From Nitrospira sp. (GTDB taxonomy: Bacteria > Nitrospirota > Nitrospiria > Nitrospirales > Nitrospiraceae), in assembly GCA_030653545.1 (NCBI GenBank), contig JAURZE010000006.1:1-64000 (forward strand): a stretch of DNA of 64,000 nt, read 5' to 3'. The position numbers and the translations under genes are program-made. The notes under the pieces were generated by a model. That model searched no databases and was not told where the DNA came from. It worked only from the letters and a program-made list of their open reading frames with translations. Positions within the stretch are counted from its first letter, which is position 1; each line of letters begins with the position of its first letter. Below are positions 8,188 to 16,238 of this stretch, in pieces.

Positions 8188-9804
8188 ATGTCCGAATCGA
8201 GCGCCTCGGCGACCTCCGCACAATCCGCGACGAGCGATCAACGTTCGGTGGTGAAAGCCGCCGGCATCATCGGCATCGGTACTTTCGCCAGCCGGATTCT
8301 CGGATTTATCCGTGACATGGTCATGGCCAGTCTCTTCGGTGCGACGGCAGCGGCCGATGCCTTTTACGTCGCGTTCCGGGTTCCCAGTCTGCTGCGCGAG
8401 CTCTTCGCCGAAGGCTCCATGTCGGCGGCCTTCATTCCCGTTTTCACCGAATATCACCAGCAGAAGACCAAGCGTGAGGCGTGGGAACTGGCCAGTGCCG
8501 TCTTCACGACGCTTCTGACAATCGTGACGGGGACGGTGCTTCTCGGCATTGCCGTGACTCCCGTCATCGTCTGGTATCTCGCGCCGGGATTTCATGACGA
8601 TCCAGCCAAGCTCACCTTGGCCGTTGTCCTCTCACGCGTGATGTTTCCCTATCTCCTGTTCATCAGCCTTGCCGCGCTGGCCATGGGGATCTTGAATTCG
8701 CTGCGGGCCTTTGCGGCTCCCGCCTTCTCGCCGCTGTTTCTGAATGTGTTTATGATCGGATGTGCGCTGTTTCTGTCGCCGCAGCTGCCGGAGCCGATTG
8801 TCGGCGTCGCCATCGGCGTCGTCGCCGGGGGCGCGGCGCAGTTTGCGATGCAGCTGCCGGGATTGGCTCGCCGTGGATTTCTGTTCGGCTGGCGCTTCGA
8901 ACCGGGCCATCCAGGGGTCAGACGGATCGGCCGCCTGATGGTGCCCTCGTTGCTGGGCCTGTCAGTGACGCAGATCAATCTGACCGTGAGCACGATTCTC
9001 GCGTCGTTCTTTGTGGGAGGGCCCACCTATCTGTTTTATGGGATGCGGCTGATTCAGTTTCCACTCGGTATCTTCGGCGTGGCGCTGGCGACGGCGATTC
9101 TTCCGACCCTCTCTGCCCAGGCTGCGCGGGGTGCGATGAACGAATTACGGACGACGTTCGGATTTGGGCTCCGGATGATTCTCTTTATTATCATCCCGGC
9201 GATGGCCGGCCTGATTCTTTTACGCACGCCGATTGTGCAATTGTTTTTCGAGCATGGGACCTTCACGGCGCATGACACGGCGGAGACGGCGCTGGCCGTG
9301 TTGTGTTATGCCGTCGGCCTCTGGGCATTCGGCGGCGTGCGAATCATTGTGGCGGCATTTTATTCCATGCAGGATACCAAGCTTCCGGCGATTTCCGCTG
9401 CGGTCGCCGTGGCGGCGAACATCCTGCTCTCGCTGGCGCTGATGCCGATGCTTGGCGCCGCAGGCTTGGCTCTGGCGACGGCACTCGCGGCCATGATAAA
9501 CGGGAGCCTTCTCATCATCGTCTTGAATCGCCGGCTGGGCGGCGTGGAGTGGGGATCGGTCGGACGGTCGTTCCTCAGGGTTGTGCTCGCCTGCCTTCCG
9601 TTGATCGTGACGTGTTTCTGGGCCGCAAGCGCCTCGCTCTGGACCCATCCCGGTGAGTGGATCGAGAAAGCGGTGTTGCTGGCCGTCGCGATCGGGTTCA
9701 GTGTGGCCGGCTATCTGGGAGTTCACGTCCTGTTGAAATCCGACGAATTGGATGTGGTGTGGGGCATGGTCCGAAGAAAACTCGGTCGAGTAGCCGGCCG
9801 GTAA
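8188..9804 (+). CDS. murJ: Lipid II flippase MurJ (MviN)
   Basis: The 538-residue polytopic membrane protein matches MurJ of the MOP superfamily. The N-terminal helix 1 region SRILGFIRDMVMASLFGATA is followed by DAFYVAFRVPSLLRELFAEG, which holds the essential cavity arginines. About 14 helices can be counted, the usual number. MurJ flips lipid-linked peptidoglycan precursor to the periplasmic face. The open frame extends 47 codons upstream into the preceding gene, but ATG 8188 aligns with the family start and sits eight bases after a -10 box. The next gene begins nine bases after the stop. Confidence 0.95.
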   Translation: MSESSASATSAQSATSDQRSVVKAAGIIGIGTFASRILGFIRDMVMASLFGATAAADAFYVAFRVPSLLRELFAEGSMSAAFIPVFTEYHQQKTKREAWELASAVFTTLLTIVTGTVLLGIAVTPVIVWYLAPGFHDDPAKLTLAVVLSRVMFPYLLFISLAALAMGILNSLRAFAAPAFSPLFLNVFMIGCALFLSPQLPEPIVGVAIGVVAGGAAQFAMQLPGLARRGFLFGWRFEPGHPGVRRIGRLMVPSLLGLSVTQINLTVSTILASFFVGGPTYLFYGMRLIQFPLGIFGVALATAILPTLSAQAARGAMNELRTTFGFGLRMILFIIIPAMAGLILLRTPIVQLFFEHGTFTAHDTAETALAVLCYAVGLWAFGGVRIIVAAFYSMQDTKLPAISAAVAVAANILLSLALMPMLGAAGLALATALAAMINGSLLIIVLNRRLGGVEWGSVGRSFLRVVLACLPLIVTCFWAASASLWTHPGEWIEKAVLLAVAIGFSVAGYLGVHVLLKSDELDVVWGMVRRKLGRVAGR

Positions 9805-9812
9805 GGACGCGT

Positions 9813-10337
9813 ATGCGACGAGCTGTCTTGTTCAAGTCATCCTGGGGTTGGATGGGGATTACCGAAGCCGGCAAAGGCGTCGACGGCGTCGCGTTGCCCC
9901 AGCCATCGAAGCAGCGGGCGATCGCCGTCCTCCGCGAGCAGGCTCCCGCCCCTCTTGTCATGGAACCGTCTCCACAACTGGAGCTGGCGCAGGGACAGCT
10001 GCTCGACTACCTTGCGGGCAAGCGGATGACCTTTGATGTGCCATTGGATCTTTCGCGGGGCACCGCGTTTCAGCGGCAGGTGTGGCGAACATTGTTGAAA
10101 GTGCCGTATGGCAAACTTCGGTCGTACCAATGGGTCGCCGCGCGCGTCGGAGGCCGGCAGTATGCCCGTGCGGTCGGCAACGCGGTGGGAGCCAACCCGT
10201 TGCCTATTATCGTTCCGTGCCATCGCATTGTGGCCCACGACGCGTCGCTGGGCGGGTTCTCCGGTGGGCTGCCGACCAAGCGCAAGCTTCTGACCCTTGA
10301 AGGCACGCTGGTCCAGCTGCAGCGCGGGCGGACGTGA
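9813..10337 (+). CDS. ogt: Methylated-DNA--protein-cysteine methyltransferase
   Basis: The 174-residue protein has the C-terminal DNA-binding and alkyl-transfer domain with AFQRQVWRTLLKVPYGKLRS, ARAVGNAVGANPLPIIVPCH and GGFSGGL. The acceptor is Cys136 in PCHR. It removes O6-alkyl groups from guanine in DNA in a suicide reaction. The N-terminal about 70 residues are a divergent ribonuclease-like lobe. It follows murJ at nine bases and precedes dtd at three bases, so the three are probably cotranscribed. Symbol ogt is chosen over ada because no AraC domain is present. Confidence 0.9.
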   Translation: MRRAVLFKSSWGWMGITEAGKGVDGVALPQPSKQRAIAVLREQAPAPLVMEPSPQLELAQGQLLDYLAGKRMTFDVPLDLSRGTAFQRQVWRTLLKVPYGKLRSYQWVAARVGGRQYARAVGNAVGANPLPIIVPCHRIVAHDASLGGFSGGLPTKRKLLTLEGTLVQLQRGRT

Positions 10338-10340
10338 TCG

Positions 10341-10793
10341 ATGAAGGCGATTCTGCAGCGGGTGACCAGTGCGTCGGTGGAGGTGGCCGGGACCGTTGTC
10401 GGGCGGATCGGAGCGGGATTGCTGGTGTTCGTGGGAGTGGCCAAAGGCGATGGGGAACCGGATTGCCGCTATCTCGTTGAGAAGCTCCGTACCTTCCGGA
10501 TCTTTTCTGATGAACAGGGAAAGATGAACCGGTCGTTGGTAGACATCGGGGGGGCGGTCCTACTCGTCTCCCAATTTACCTTGCTGGGCTGCACGACGAA
10601 CGGCCGCCGTCCCAGTTTTGACGATGCGGCGCCTCCGGACGACGCAAAGCGGTTGTATGAGCAGGTTGCTGAGGATCTGCGGACGGCGGGGACTTCGGTT
10701 CAAACCGGGATTTTCGCCGCACACATGCGGGTGGCCTTGGTGAATGATGGGCCGGTGACTTTCGCGCTGGATAGTCGTGACAGACCTTCTTGA
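10341..10793 (+). CDS. dtd: D-aminoacyl-tRNA deacylase
   Basis: The 150-residue product shows both DTD signatures: SQFTLLG near residue 78 and NDGPVTF near residue 136. The length equals the family norm. DTD is a cytosolic dimer that hydrolyses D-amino acids (and glycine mischarged on tRNA-Ala) from tRNA, a proofreading function. It lies three bases after ogt. Confidence 0.95.
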   Translation: MKAILQRVTSASVEVAGTVVGRIGAGLLVFVGVAKGDGEPDCRYLVEKLRTFRIFSDEQGKMNRSLVDIGGAVLLVSQFTLLGCTTNGRRPSFDDAAPPDDAKRLYEQVAEDLRTAGTSVQTGIFAAHMRVALVNDGPVTFALDSRDRPS

Positions 10794-10864
10794 CGACGAA
10801 CGCTCAAGTCCGGAATCGCGGAACCGATAGAAGAGACGTATGGCGATCCAGGTCACGGCGAGTC

Positions 10865-10873
10865 TGCTATACT
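10865..10873 (+). promoter_or_regulatory. Extended -10 promoter element
   Basis: TGCTATACT is an extended -10 box (TGnTATAAT-like) with no clear -35 at 16-18 bases. It would start transcription near 10880, about 25 bases before the next gene. Confidence 0.45.
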
Positions 10874-10904
10874 CAACATAGACGTATGTCGTTTACTCGA
10901 TGAG

Positions 10905-11477
10905 GTGGAGATGGGGACGGCAGTTCCTCCACAACATCCCCTCCGGCAGCTGTTCGGCGCTCTGACCGAACGGAGTTTCACCGAGCATCTCGGGTGGCCC
11001 GATCTCAATGTGGCGGGCTATGTGTCCAATCTTCTCGTCGACTTTACCCACACCGACCAGTTGTATAAGATTCGCACCAGACAGGATCAGCCCGTCGACA
11101 CGGTCGTGGATTTGTTGTTCGAGTCCGAGGTGATGCTGGATGCGCAATCCTTCGAACGTCAGCGGGACGTGCACCGGCATATCGGGGACTTCACGTTGTT
11201 TATGGCCGGGCTCTTTCCGGAATACTTGCGGCGATTGAAAACAGCCGGATTGATCTATCATAAGGATTTTCTCGTGGATTACATGAAAACCGGCAAGCGC
11301 TCGTATGGCATCGTGGCCGAATTCGGCGAGCATGGCGCCGAGGCCGATCCTCCGCTGTTCAGGAAGCTCTCCGATAACTTCGAGCTCTGTGTAACCGGGC
11401 TGGGATTTGTCCGCTCCGATCTCGATCGCATGAGCGATCCTGCCTACCAGCGTGTGAAGGGCCTGTTGCTCAATTGA
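10905..11477 (+). CDS. Conserved hypothetical protein, 190 residues
   Basis: No domain is recognised. The protein is soluble, with no signal peptide or membrane segment, and has ordinary mixed composition. Segments such as HLGWPDLNVAGYVSNLLVDF and ERQRDVHRHIGDFTLFMAGL look like a compact helical fold. GTG 10905 is the first start; ATG 10911 is possible. The stop overlaps the TTG start of the asparaginase-like gene, so the two are translationally coupled. The function is unknown. Confidence 0.75.
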   Translation: MEMGTAVPPQHPLRQLFGALTERSFTEHLGWPDLNVAGYVSNLLVDFTHTDQLYKIRTRQDQPVDTVVDLLFESEVMLDAQSFERQRDVHRHIGDFTLFMAGLFPEYLRRLKTAGLIYHKDFLVDYMKTGKRSYGIVAEFGEHGAEADPPLFRKLSDNFELCVTGLGFVRSDLDRMSDPAYQRVKGLLLN

Positions 11478-12409
11478 AATCTGTCCATCCCGTTCTCCTC
11501 GTCCATGGCGGTGCCGGTCTTCGTCGCATGACGTCAGCTCAGGCTGGTTGTCTCAAGGCGGCATTGGAAATCGGCTATCATCTTCTGGATCGCGGCGCGC
11601 CGGCACTGACCGCTGTGGAGCAGGTCATTTGTGTGTTGGAGCAGAGCGGATTGTTCAATGCGGGCCGCGGCGCGCATGTGCAACTTGACGGGGTACGCCG
11701 TATGGATGCGTCGATCATGGAAGGGCAGGATTTGCAGGCCGGGGCCGTCGCATCGGTCGAAGGCATTGTCCATCCCATTTCAGTGGCGCGGTTGGTGATG
11801 GAGCAGACGACGCATGTCTTGCTGGTCGGGAAGCCGGCGTCAGCCTTTGCCCGGCATTGCCAGTTGGAGCGGCAGCCGATTCGGCCTTCGGGTCACGCCG
11901 TTCGCAAAGCGACGATGACGCGGGCCTGGTCTCCGAAAACGTTGGAACTCTACCGGGCGATGATGTCGAGCGGGCCGGCATTGCGGAAGCGAGCTGGGAA
12001 GGAAACCGTCGGTGCGGTGGCGCTCGATCATACCGGGACGGTCGCGGCCGGGGCCTCGACCGGCGGCATCGACCTGATGTTGCCGGGCCGTGTCGGCGAC
12101 ACGCCGATCATCGGCTGCGGGGTCTATGCCGACAACGAGAGCGGCGCCGTATCCATGACCGGGTTGGGCGAGGGGATTATCCGCATCGCCGTGGCGAAAG
12201 AAATCTGTGACCGCCTGGAGCGGGGCGAGCGCCCGGCCTCGGCGGCGACGCATGTCTTGCAGAAACTGGTTCGACGGATCAACGGTGCTGCCGGCTCCCT
12301 CGTGCTGGCTCCAAACGGGCGATTCGCCATCACCCATGTCACCCCGCGCATGGCTGCCGGTTGGTGGGACGGGAAGGGGCAGCCTACCGTAGGGGATTGT
12401 TTCCGATGA
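11474..12409 (+). CDS. Isoaspartyl peptidase/L-asparaginase (Ntn hydrolase)
   Basis: The 311-residue protein opens with LVHGGAG, the family's N-terminal substrate-loop motif. It has NAGRGAHVQLDG with DASIMEG near residue 80, and the autocleavage site ETVGAVALD with Thr178 as the nucleophile of the beta chain. GASTGGI and GCGVYADN follow. Such enzymes self-cleave into alpha and beta subunits and hydrolyse beta-aspartyl dipeptides or asparagine. It starts with TTG 11474 in a TTGA overlap with the preceding stop. Some bacterial homologues are secreted, but no signal is seen here. Confidence 0.9.
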   Translation: MKSVHPVLLVHGGAGLRRMTSAQAGCLKAALEIGYHLLDRGAPALTAVEQVICVLEQSGLFNAGRGAHVQLDGVRRMDASIMEGQDLQAGAVASVEGIVHPISVARLVMEQTTHVLLVGKPASAFARHCQLERQPIRPSGHAVRKATMTRAWSPKTLELYRAMMSSGPALRKRAGKETVGAVALDHTGTVAAGASTGGIDLMLPGRVGDTPIIGCGVYADNESGAVSMTGLGEGIIRIAVAKEICDRLERGERPASAATHVLQKLVRRINGAAGSLVLAPNGRFAITHVTPRMAAGWWDGKGQPTVGDCFR

Positions 12410-12837
12410 GTCGCAGCCTCTTCCACCTCGCCTTTCCTGTTCGCGATCTTGCCGCCGCCAAACAGTTCTATGTCGAAGGCCTGGGCTGCACGCTCGGGCG
12501 AGAATCAGCGACCGCCATCACCTTGGGCTTGGCCGGGAACCAGCTGATCGGGCATCTGGAGCCGGACGAGGGTCCCGTGCAGCGAGGGGTCTATCCGCGT
12601 CACTTCGGACTGGTCTTCCTCGAACAATCAGACTGGGAGGCCTTGGCCGAACGAGCCCGTCAGCAGGGCCTGTCGTTCTATCAACAGCCGCGCGTCCGCT
12701 TTTCCGGTATGCGAATCGAGCATCGGACCTTTTTTCTCGAAGACCCGTCGCGGAATTTGCTCGAATTCAAACACTACACCCACGAGTCGGCGATCTTCGG
12801 TGAGCGAGATGTCAGCGCCGTCGGCGATTCCGAGTAA
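12406..12837 (+). CDS. VOC-family (glyoxalase/dioxygenase fold) protein
   Basis: The 143-residue protein begins FHLAFPVRDLAAAKQFYVEG and ends FFLEDPSRNLLEFKHY, the two halves of a vicinal-oxygen-chelate fold. Candidate metal ligands are His7 or so, a central His in RHFGLVF and the Glu of LLEFK. Close relatives are often annotated as dioxygenases without proven substrate. It overlaps the asparaginase-like gene by ATGA, so it is the last gene of that operon. Confidence 0.8.
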   Translation: MSRSLFHLAFPVRDLAAAKQFYVEGLGCTLGRESATAITLGLAGNQLIGHLEPDEGPVQRGVYPRHFGLVFLEQSDWEALAERARQQGLSFYQQPRVRFSGMRIEHRTFFLEDPSRNLLEFKHYTHESAIFGERDVSAVGDSE

Positions 12838-12871
12838 AGCCTGTCTTCGCTGGATCGGTCTCAGCCTTGCA

Positions 12872-13606
12872 TTAATGCGCCGGGGGTGAGGTGGGAATCC
12901 TGTTCATGCTTTTCAGGATGCGCTGATGGCGCTTGCTGAGAAACGCCGTCTTTCGGAGCGGGTCGTACCGGCGCGGAGAAGGCAGGATAGCGGCGAGCCA
13001 TGCCGCCTCCTCTGCAGTGAGGTCTTGGGCGGATTTCCCGAAGTGGTGGCGCGCCGCCGCTTCCGCGCCGTACACGCCGTTTCCCCATTCTGCGACATTG
13101 AGATACAGTTCGAGAATCCGCTCCTTGGTCAGATGGTGTTCCAATGACCGTGTGATCAGAGCTTCGCGGGCCTTCCGTATCAGTGAACGCTCGGTCGACA
13201 GATACAGGTTCTTTGCCAGTTGTTGTGTGATCGTACTGCCGCCCCGTTTCAGCTCTCCGGCTTCGAGGTTATGGATTGCGGCATCTTTGATCCCTTCCCA
13301 GTCGAATCCTTCGTGAATGAAGAATGACGCATCTTCCGCCGCGATGGCGGCATGTTGCAGATGGCGGGACATGCGTGAGAGCGGCACCCAGGTCCATTGT
13401 CGCGGGACCGGGTGTCGTTGATTGCGTGCAAGGGTCTGCCGGTGTTCCATCAACGCGGTCGGGCCTGGATTGGTCTTGGCGAGAAGCGCCACATCCGGCA
13501 AGGTCAGCAGCCAGGTCAAGGCGAGGAGGCCCAGTGGGATGCCGAGGAGTAAAGTCGTCCAGAGCAGTACCCTAGCGACGGTCCGTTGTTTCTTGGCTTT
13601 GGGCAT
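12872..13606 (-). CDS. mtgA: Monofunctional biosynthetic peptidoglycan transglycosylase
   Basis: The 244-residue protein has one N-terminal membrane anchor (residues 11-33) and a GT51 glycosyltransferase domain. The motifs seen are IAAEDASFFIHEGFDWEGI with the catalytic Glu, GGSTITQQLAKNLYLS, and ILELYLNVAEWGNGVYGAEA. MtgA polymerises lipid II glycan strands at the periplasmic face. No transpeptidase domain follows, so it is monofunctional. It is transcribed alone. Confidence 0.93.
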   Translation of the reverse strand: MPKAKKQRTVARVLLWTTLLLGIPLGLLALTWLLTLPDVALLAKTNPGPTALMEHRQTLARNQRHPVPRQWTWVPLSRMSRHLQHAAIAAEDASFFIHEGFDWEGIKDAAIHNLEAGELKRGGSTITQQLAKNLYLSTERSLIRKAREALITRSLEHHLTKERILELYLNVAEWGNGVYGAEAAARHHFGKSAQDLTAEEAAWLAAILPSPRRYDPLRKTAFLSKRHQRILKSMNRIPTSPPAH

Positions 13607-13687
13607 AAGAAGGGGGTGTTACTCGCCCGTCATTCTGCTACTGTGTAGAGGTTCACGGCGGTTGAGTCACGGGGTTGCGTCATTACT

Positions 13688-14290
13688 ATGAAAATTCTTT
13701 CATCTGAGTTTATCAAAAGTTGCGCGTCGGCAGAACAATTTCCTCAAGGGGAGTTGCTTGAGATTGCCGTCGCGGGACGATCGAATGTCGGAAAGTCCTC
13801 GCTGATCAATTCTCTGCTCAACAGGAGAGGGCTTGCCAAAGTGAGTCGGACGCCCGGTAAGACGAGGGCGGTGAACTTGTTTCAGATTGCCACCTCAGAC
13901 CCGGCGCTGGCGAAGTTTTATCTGGTGGATCTTCCGGGCTATGGATACGCGAAGGTCTCGAAATCCATTCGTGCGGAATGGGGACCTCTGATCGAGTCCT
14001 ATGTGGCGGAGCAGCCCTCATTGATCGCGGTCGTCCTGTTAGTGGAATGCCGGGTCGTCACGGAGCAGGATCGCCAGACGGTGGCGTGGTTGCAATCGAT
14101 CGGACGTGCCCCGGTCATTGTGGCGACCAAGGTCGATAAGCTCAAGCCCAGCGAACGGGTCCGGACGCTTCGTCAAACCCACCGCGATCTCGGCTTGCCG
14201 GAAGGGCAGCAGCTCATTCCCTATTCAGTGGTCACCGGGGAGGGGCGGGATCCGCTCTGGGGCGTCTTACGGGACCTCGTCAAAACTTAA
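13688..14290 (+). CDS. engB: Ribosome biogenesis GTPase EngB (YihA/YsxC)
   Basis: The 200-residue TRAFAC GTPase has GRSNVGKSS (G1), a G2 Thr in SRTPGKTR, DLPGYGYA (G3) and ATKVDK (G4). Length and motifs match EngB, needed for late assembly of the large ribosomal subunit. Its 3' end overlaps the convergent SurA-like gene by 11 bases. Confidence 0.95.
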   Translation: MKILSSEFIKSCASAEQFPQGELLEIAVAGRSNVGKSSLINSLLNRRGLAKVSRTPGKTRAVNLFQIATSDPALAKFYLVDLPGYGYAKVSKSIRAEWGPLIESYVAEQPSLIAVVLLVECRVVTEQDRQTVAWLQSIGRAPVIVATKVDKLKPSERVRTLRQTHRDLGLPEGQQLIPYSVVTGEGRDPLWGVLRDLVKT

Positions 14291-15245
14291 TTTCGATGTA
14301 AGCCTTGTTTTTCAAGTCGACCAGCCAGGATTGAAAGACGTCTTCGCTCTTTTGCTGGAACACCAGCGACTGGATTTCGAATTTGACTTCATCAAACGGG
14401 CGAAACTGTTTCGGTGTCCGCTCATCGACTCGGACGATATGGTAGCCCTCGGAGGTTTCGACGATCTCGGAGATCCCGCCTGGCACCAGTGGGGCGATCG
14501 CGCGCTCAATGGCCGGGAGAAGCTCCCCCTGCCTGACCAATCCGAGCCGACCCCCGCGCGAGGCGTTCGGCCCATCTGAATAGCGCAACGCGGCATCCTC
14601 AAACTTTTCCCCGCGCTTCAATTCCGCCATCACGAGCCGTGCTTTCTCCAACGCCTCCGCGGTTCCGTCGGCCGAGCGGGGTTGAATCAAGATCTGACTC
14701 AGCGTGTATTCTTCCGGAAGCGCGAAGCGCGTCTGGTGCTCCTTGTAATAGCGTTTCATCTCCGCGTCCCCGACCATCACGCCGCTCCGGACTTCCCGGT
14801 CGACGACTTTGAGGAGCGCGAGCTGATCGCGCACGTTTCGCACGCTCAGCGGATCTTTCTCGTTGACCTTCTCGCCCTGCTGCTTCATCTGCTGGATGGC
14901 TTGCTTCACTTCCTGATCCGAGACATCCACGCTCTTGGCTTTGGCTTCCTGCAGCTGCAGCCGTCGCTCGATCATTTTCGTCAGAGCCATGTATTCGGCG
15001 GTCTTCAGTCGCTGGCCCAATTCGTCGCCATGATATTGCTGGCGAATGCGCTCCTGCTCGGGGGCCAGCTCACGTCTGACGTCGGATTGCATGATGAGGT
15101 CCGTGTTTACGACCGCCACGATCCGATCCTCCAGCTGAGTGGCAGAAAAGGCCGAAGGGGCCGGGCTGAAGCTGAGCAGAGAGATCAGCAGTCTGAATGC
15201 GATAGGGACGATTGTGCGGGTAACCGGATTCAGATGCACGGGCAC
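14280..15245 (-). CDS. SurA-like peptidyl-prolyl isomerase/periplasmic chaperone
   Basis: The 321-residue protein has an N-terminal signal region (about residues 10-34), a SurA-type helical domain with IVAVVNTDLIMQSDVRRELA at the start, and one parvulin domain at about 165-270 (YTLSQILIQ, FEDAALRYSDGPNASRGGRL, EGYHIVRV). E. coli SurA has two parvulin domains; this has one. It should assist folding of outer-membrane beta-barrels in the periplasm. It is the last gene of the leftward rfaE2-mfd-PpiC operon. Confidence 0.88.
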   Translation of the reverse strand: MPVHLNPVTRTIVPIAFRLLISLLSFSPAPSAFSATQLEDRIVAVVNTDLIMQSDVRRELAPEQERIRQQYHGDELGQRLKTAEYMALTKMIERRLQLQEAKAKSVDVSDQEVKQAIQQMKQQGEKVNEKDPLSVRNVRDQLALLKVVDREVRSGVMVGDAEMKRYYKEHQTRFALPEEYTLSQILIQPRSADGTAEALEKARLVMAELKRGEKFEDAALRYSDGPNASRGGRLGLVRQGELLPAIERAIAPLVPGGISEIVETSEGYHIVRVDERTPKQFRPFDEVKFEIQSLVFQQKSEDVFQSWLVDLKNKAYIEIKF

Positions 15246-15325
15246 GATGCTCCTCGGTGAGTGCGGGGGAGATCAGCGGATTGTACACGAAATGAAGGGG
15301 TCTTGAGGAGACGGAAGCGTGAGCC

Positions 15326-16195
15326 CTACGGTTTTCCGATGTCTTCGGTGATGTAGCGAGACGCGTCGGCTAGGCGAACGGTCGCCTTGGTCCGGATATC
15401 CGCGATCACTTCTTCGAACTGTTTCCGGCGTTTGTCCGCCAGCAATTCCTGACGCAGCCGCTCCCGGGTGGCGAGGTCCGCCTGAATGGTCTCTTTTTCC
15501 AGCGGACTGACCTTGACCAGGTAGTAGCCCGCGTCGGTTTTGATGGGTTCACTGATCACGCCGTGCCTGAGGGTCTGGACGACGGCATCGACGTCGGGGT
15601 TGAGGAGGCCTTTCCGATAGGGGCCGAGGTCCCCGCCTTTGGCTTTGGTCTTGTCCTCGATGGAATAGCGCTGGGCGAACTTGGCGAAATCGCCGCCGGC
15701 TTCGATCTGCTTCTTCAAATCTTTGGCCGCCGGATAATTATTCAGCAACATCTGCGAGACTTGGACTTTAAGCGGCGCCAGCAGCTGGTGGGCGTGCTTT
15801 TCGTAGTAGGCATCCAGCTCGGCCTGGGAGAGCTCGACTTTAGCCCTGAGACGATCTTTCAGGAGTTCGTCCAGCACGAGCTGTTCTTTGTAGCGTTGTG
15901 CCCGGTCACGAATCGCATCATTCTGATCCAGTCCCTGGCGACGGGCTTCCTGCATCAGCAGTTCGCGGGTGATCAATTCATCAAGAAACCGTCGCTTGCC
16001 GCCTTCCTTGTCATACTTGACCCGAGTGGCCTCGGAGAGTTCGTTCCACCGAACATCGAACTCATATTGCGTGATGGCACGACCATTGACGAGTGCCAGG
16101 ACCGGCTCTTCCTGCGGCGGCGTGCAGCCGGGCAGGATCCAGAGGGAGCCGGAAAGCAGGGCGGCGAGGGCGAGTGACGAGCGAAAAGTGCGCAT
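15326..16195 (-). CDS. PpiC-type peptidyl-prolyl isomerase lipoprotein
   Basis: From ATG 16195 the protein is 289 residues. The signal peptide ends in a lipobox-like LPGC near residue 24. VLALVNGRAITQYEFDVRWN is typical of SurA/PrsA-type helical domains, and a parvulin domain follows (VQVSQMLLNNYP, FAKFAQRYSIEDKTKAKGGDL, DAGYYLVKV). The open frame runs 55 codons further upstream into mfd, but those residues lack a signal and the lipoprotein start is clear. It probably acts as a membrane-attached periplasmic foldase, next to the SurA-like gene. Confidence 0.85.
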   Translation of the reverse strand: MRTFRSSLALAALLSGSLWILPGCTPPQEEPVLALVNGRAITQYEFDVRWNELSEATRVKYDKEGGKRRFLDELITRELLMQEARRQGLDQNDAIRDRAQRYKEQLVLDELLKDRLRAKVELSQAELDAYYEKHAHQLLAPLKVQVSQMLLNNYPAAKDLKKQIEAGGDFAKFAQRYSIEDKTKAKGGDLGPYRKGLLNPDVDAVVQTLRHGVISEPIKTDAGYYLVKVSPLEKETIQADLATRERLRQELLADKRRKQFEEVIADIRTKATVRLADASRYITEDIGKP

Positions 16196-16238
16196 GGGCG
16201 ATGTTCTATTTCCAGTCAGTACGAGAGCGCGGTGTGGT

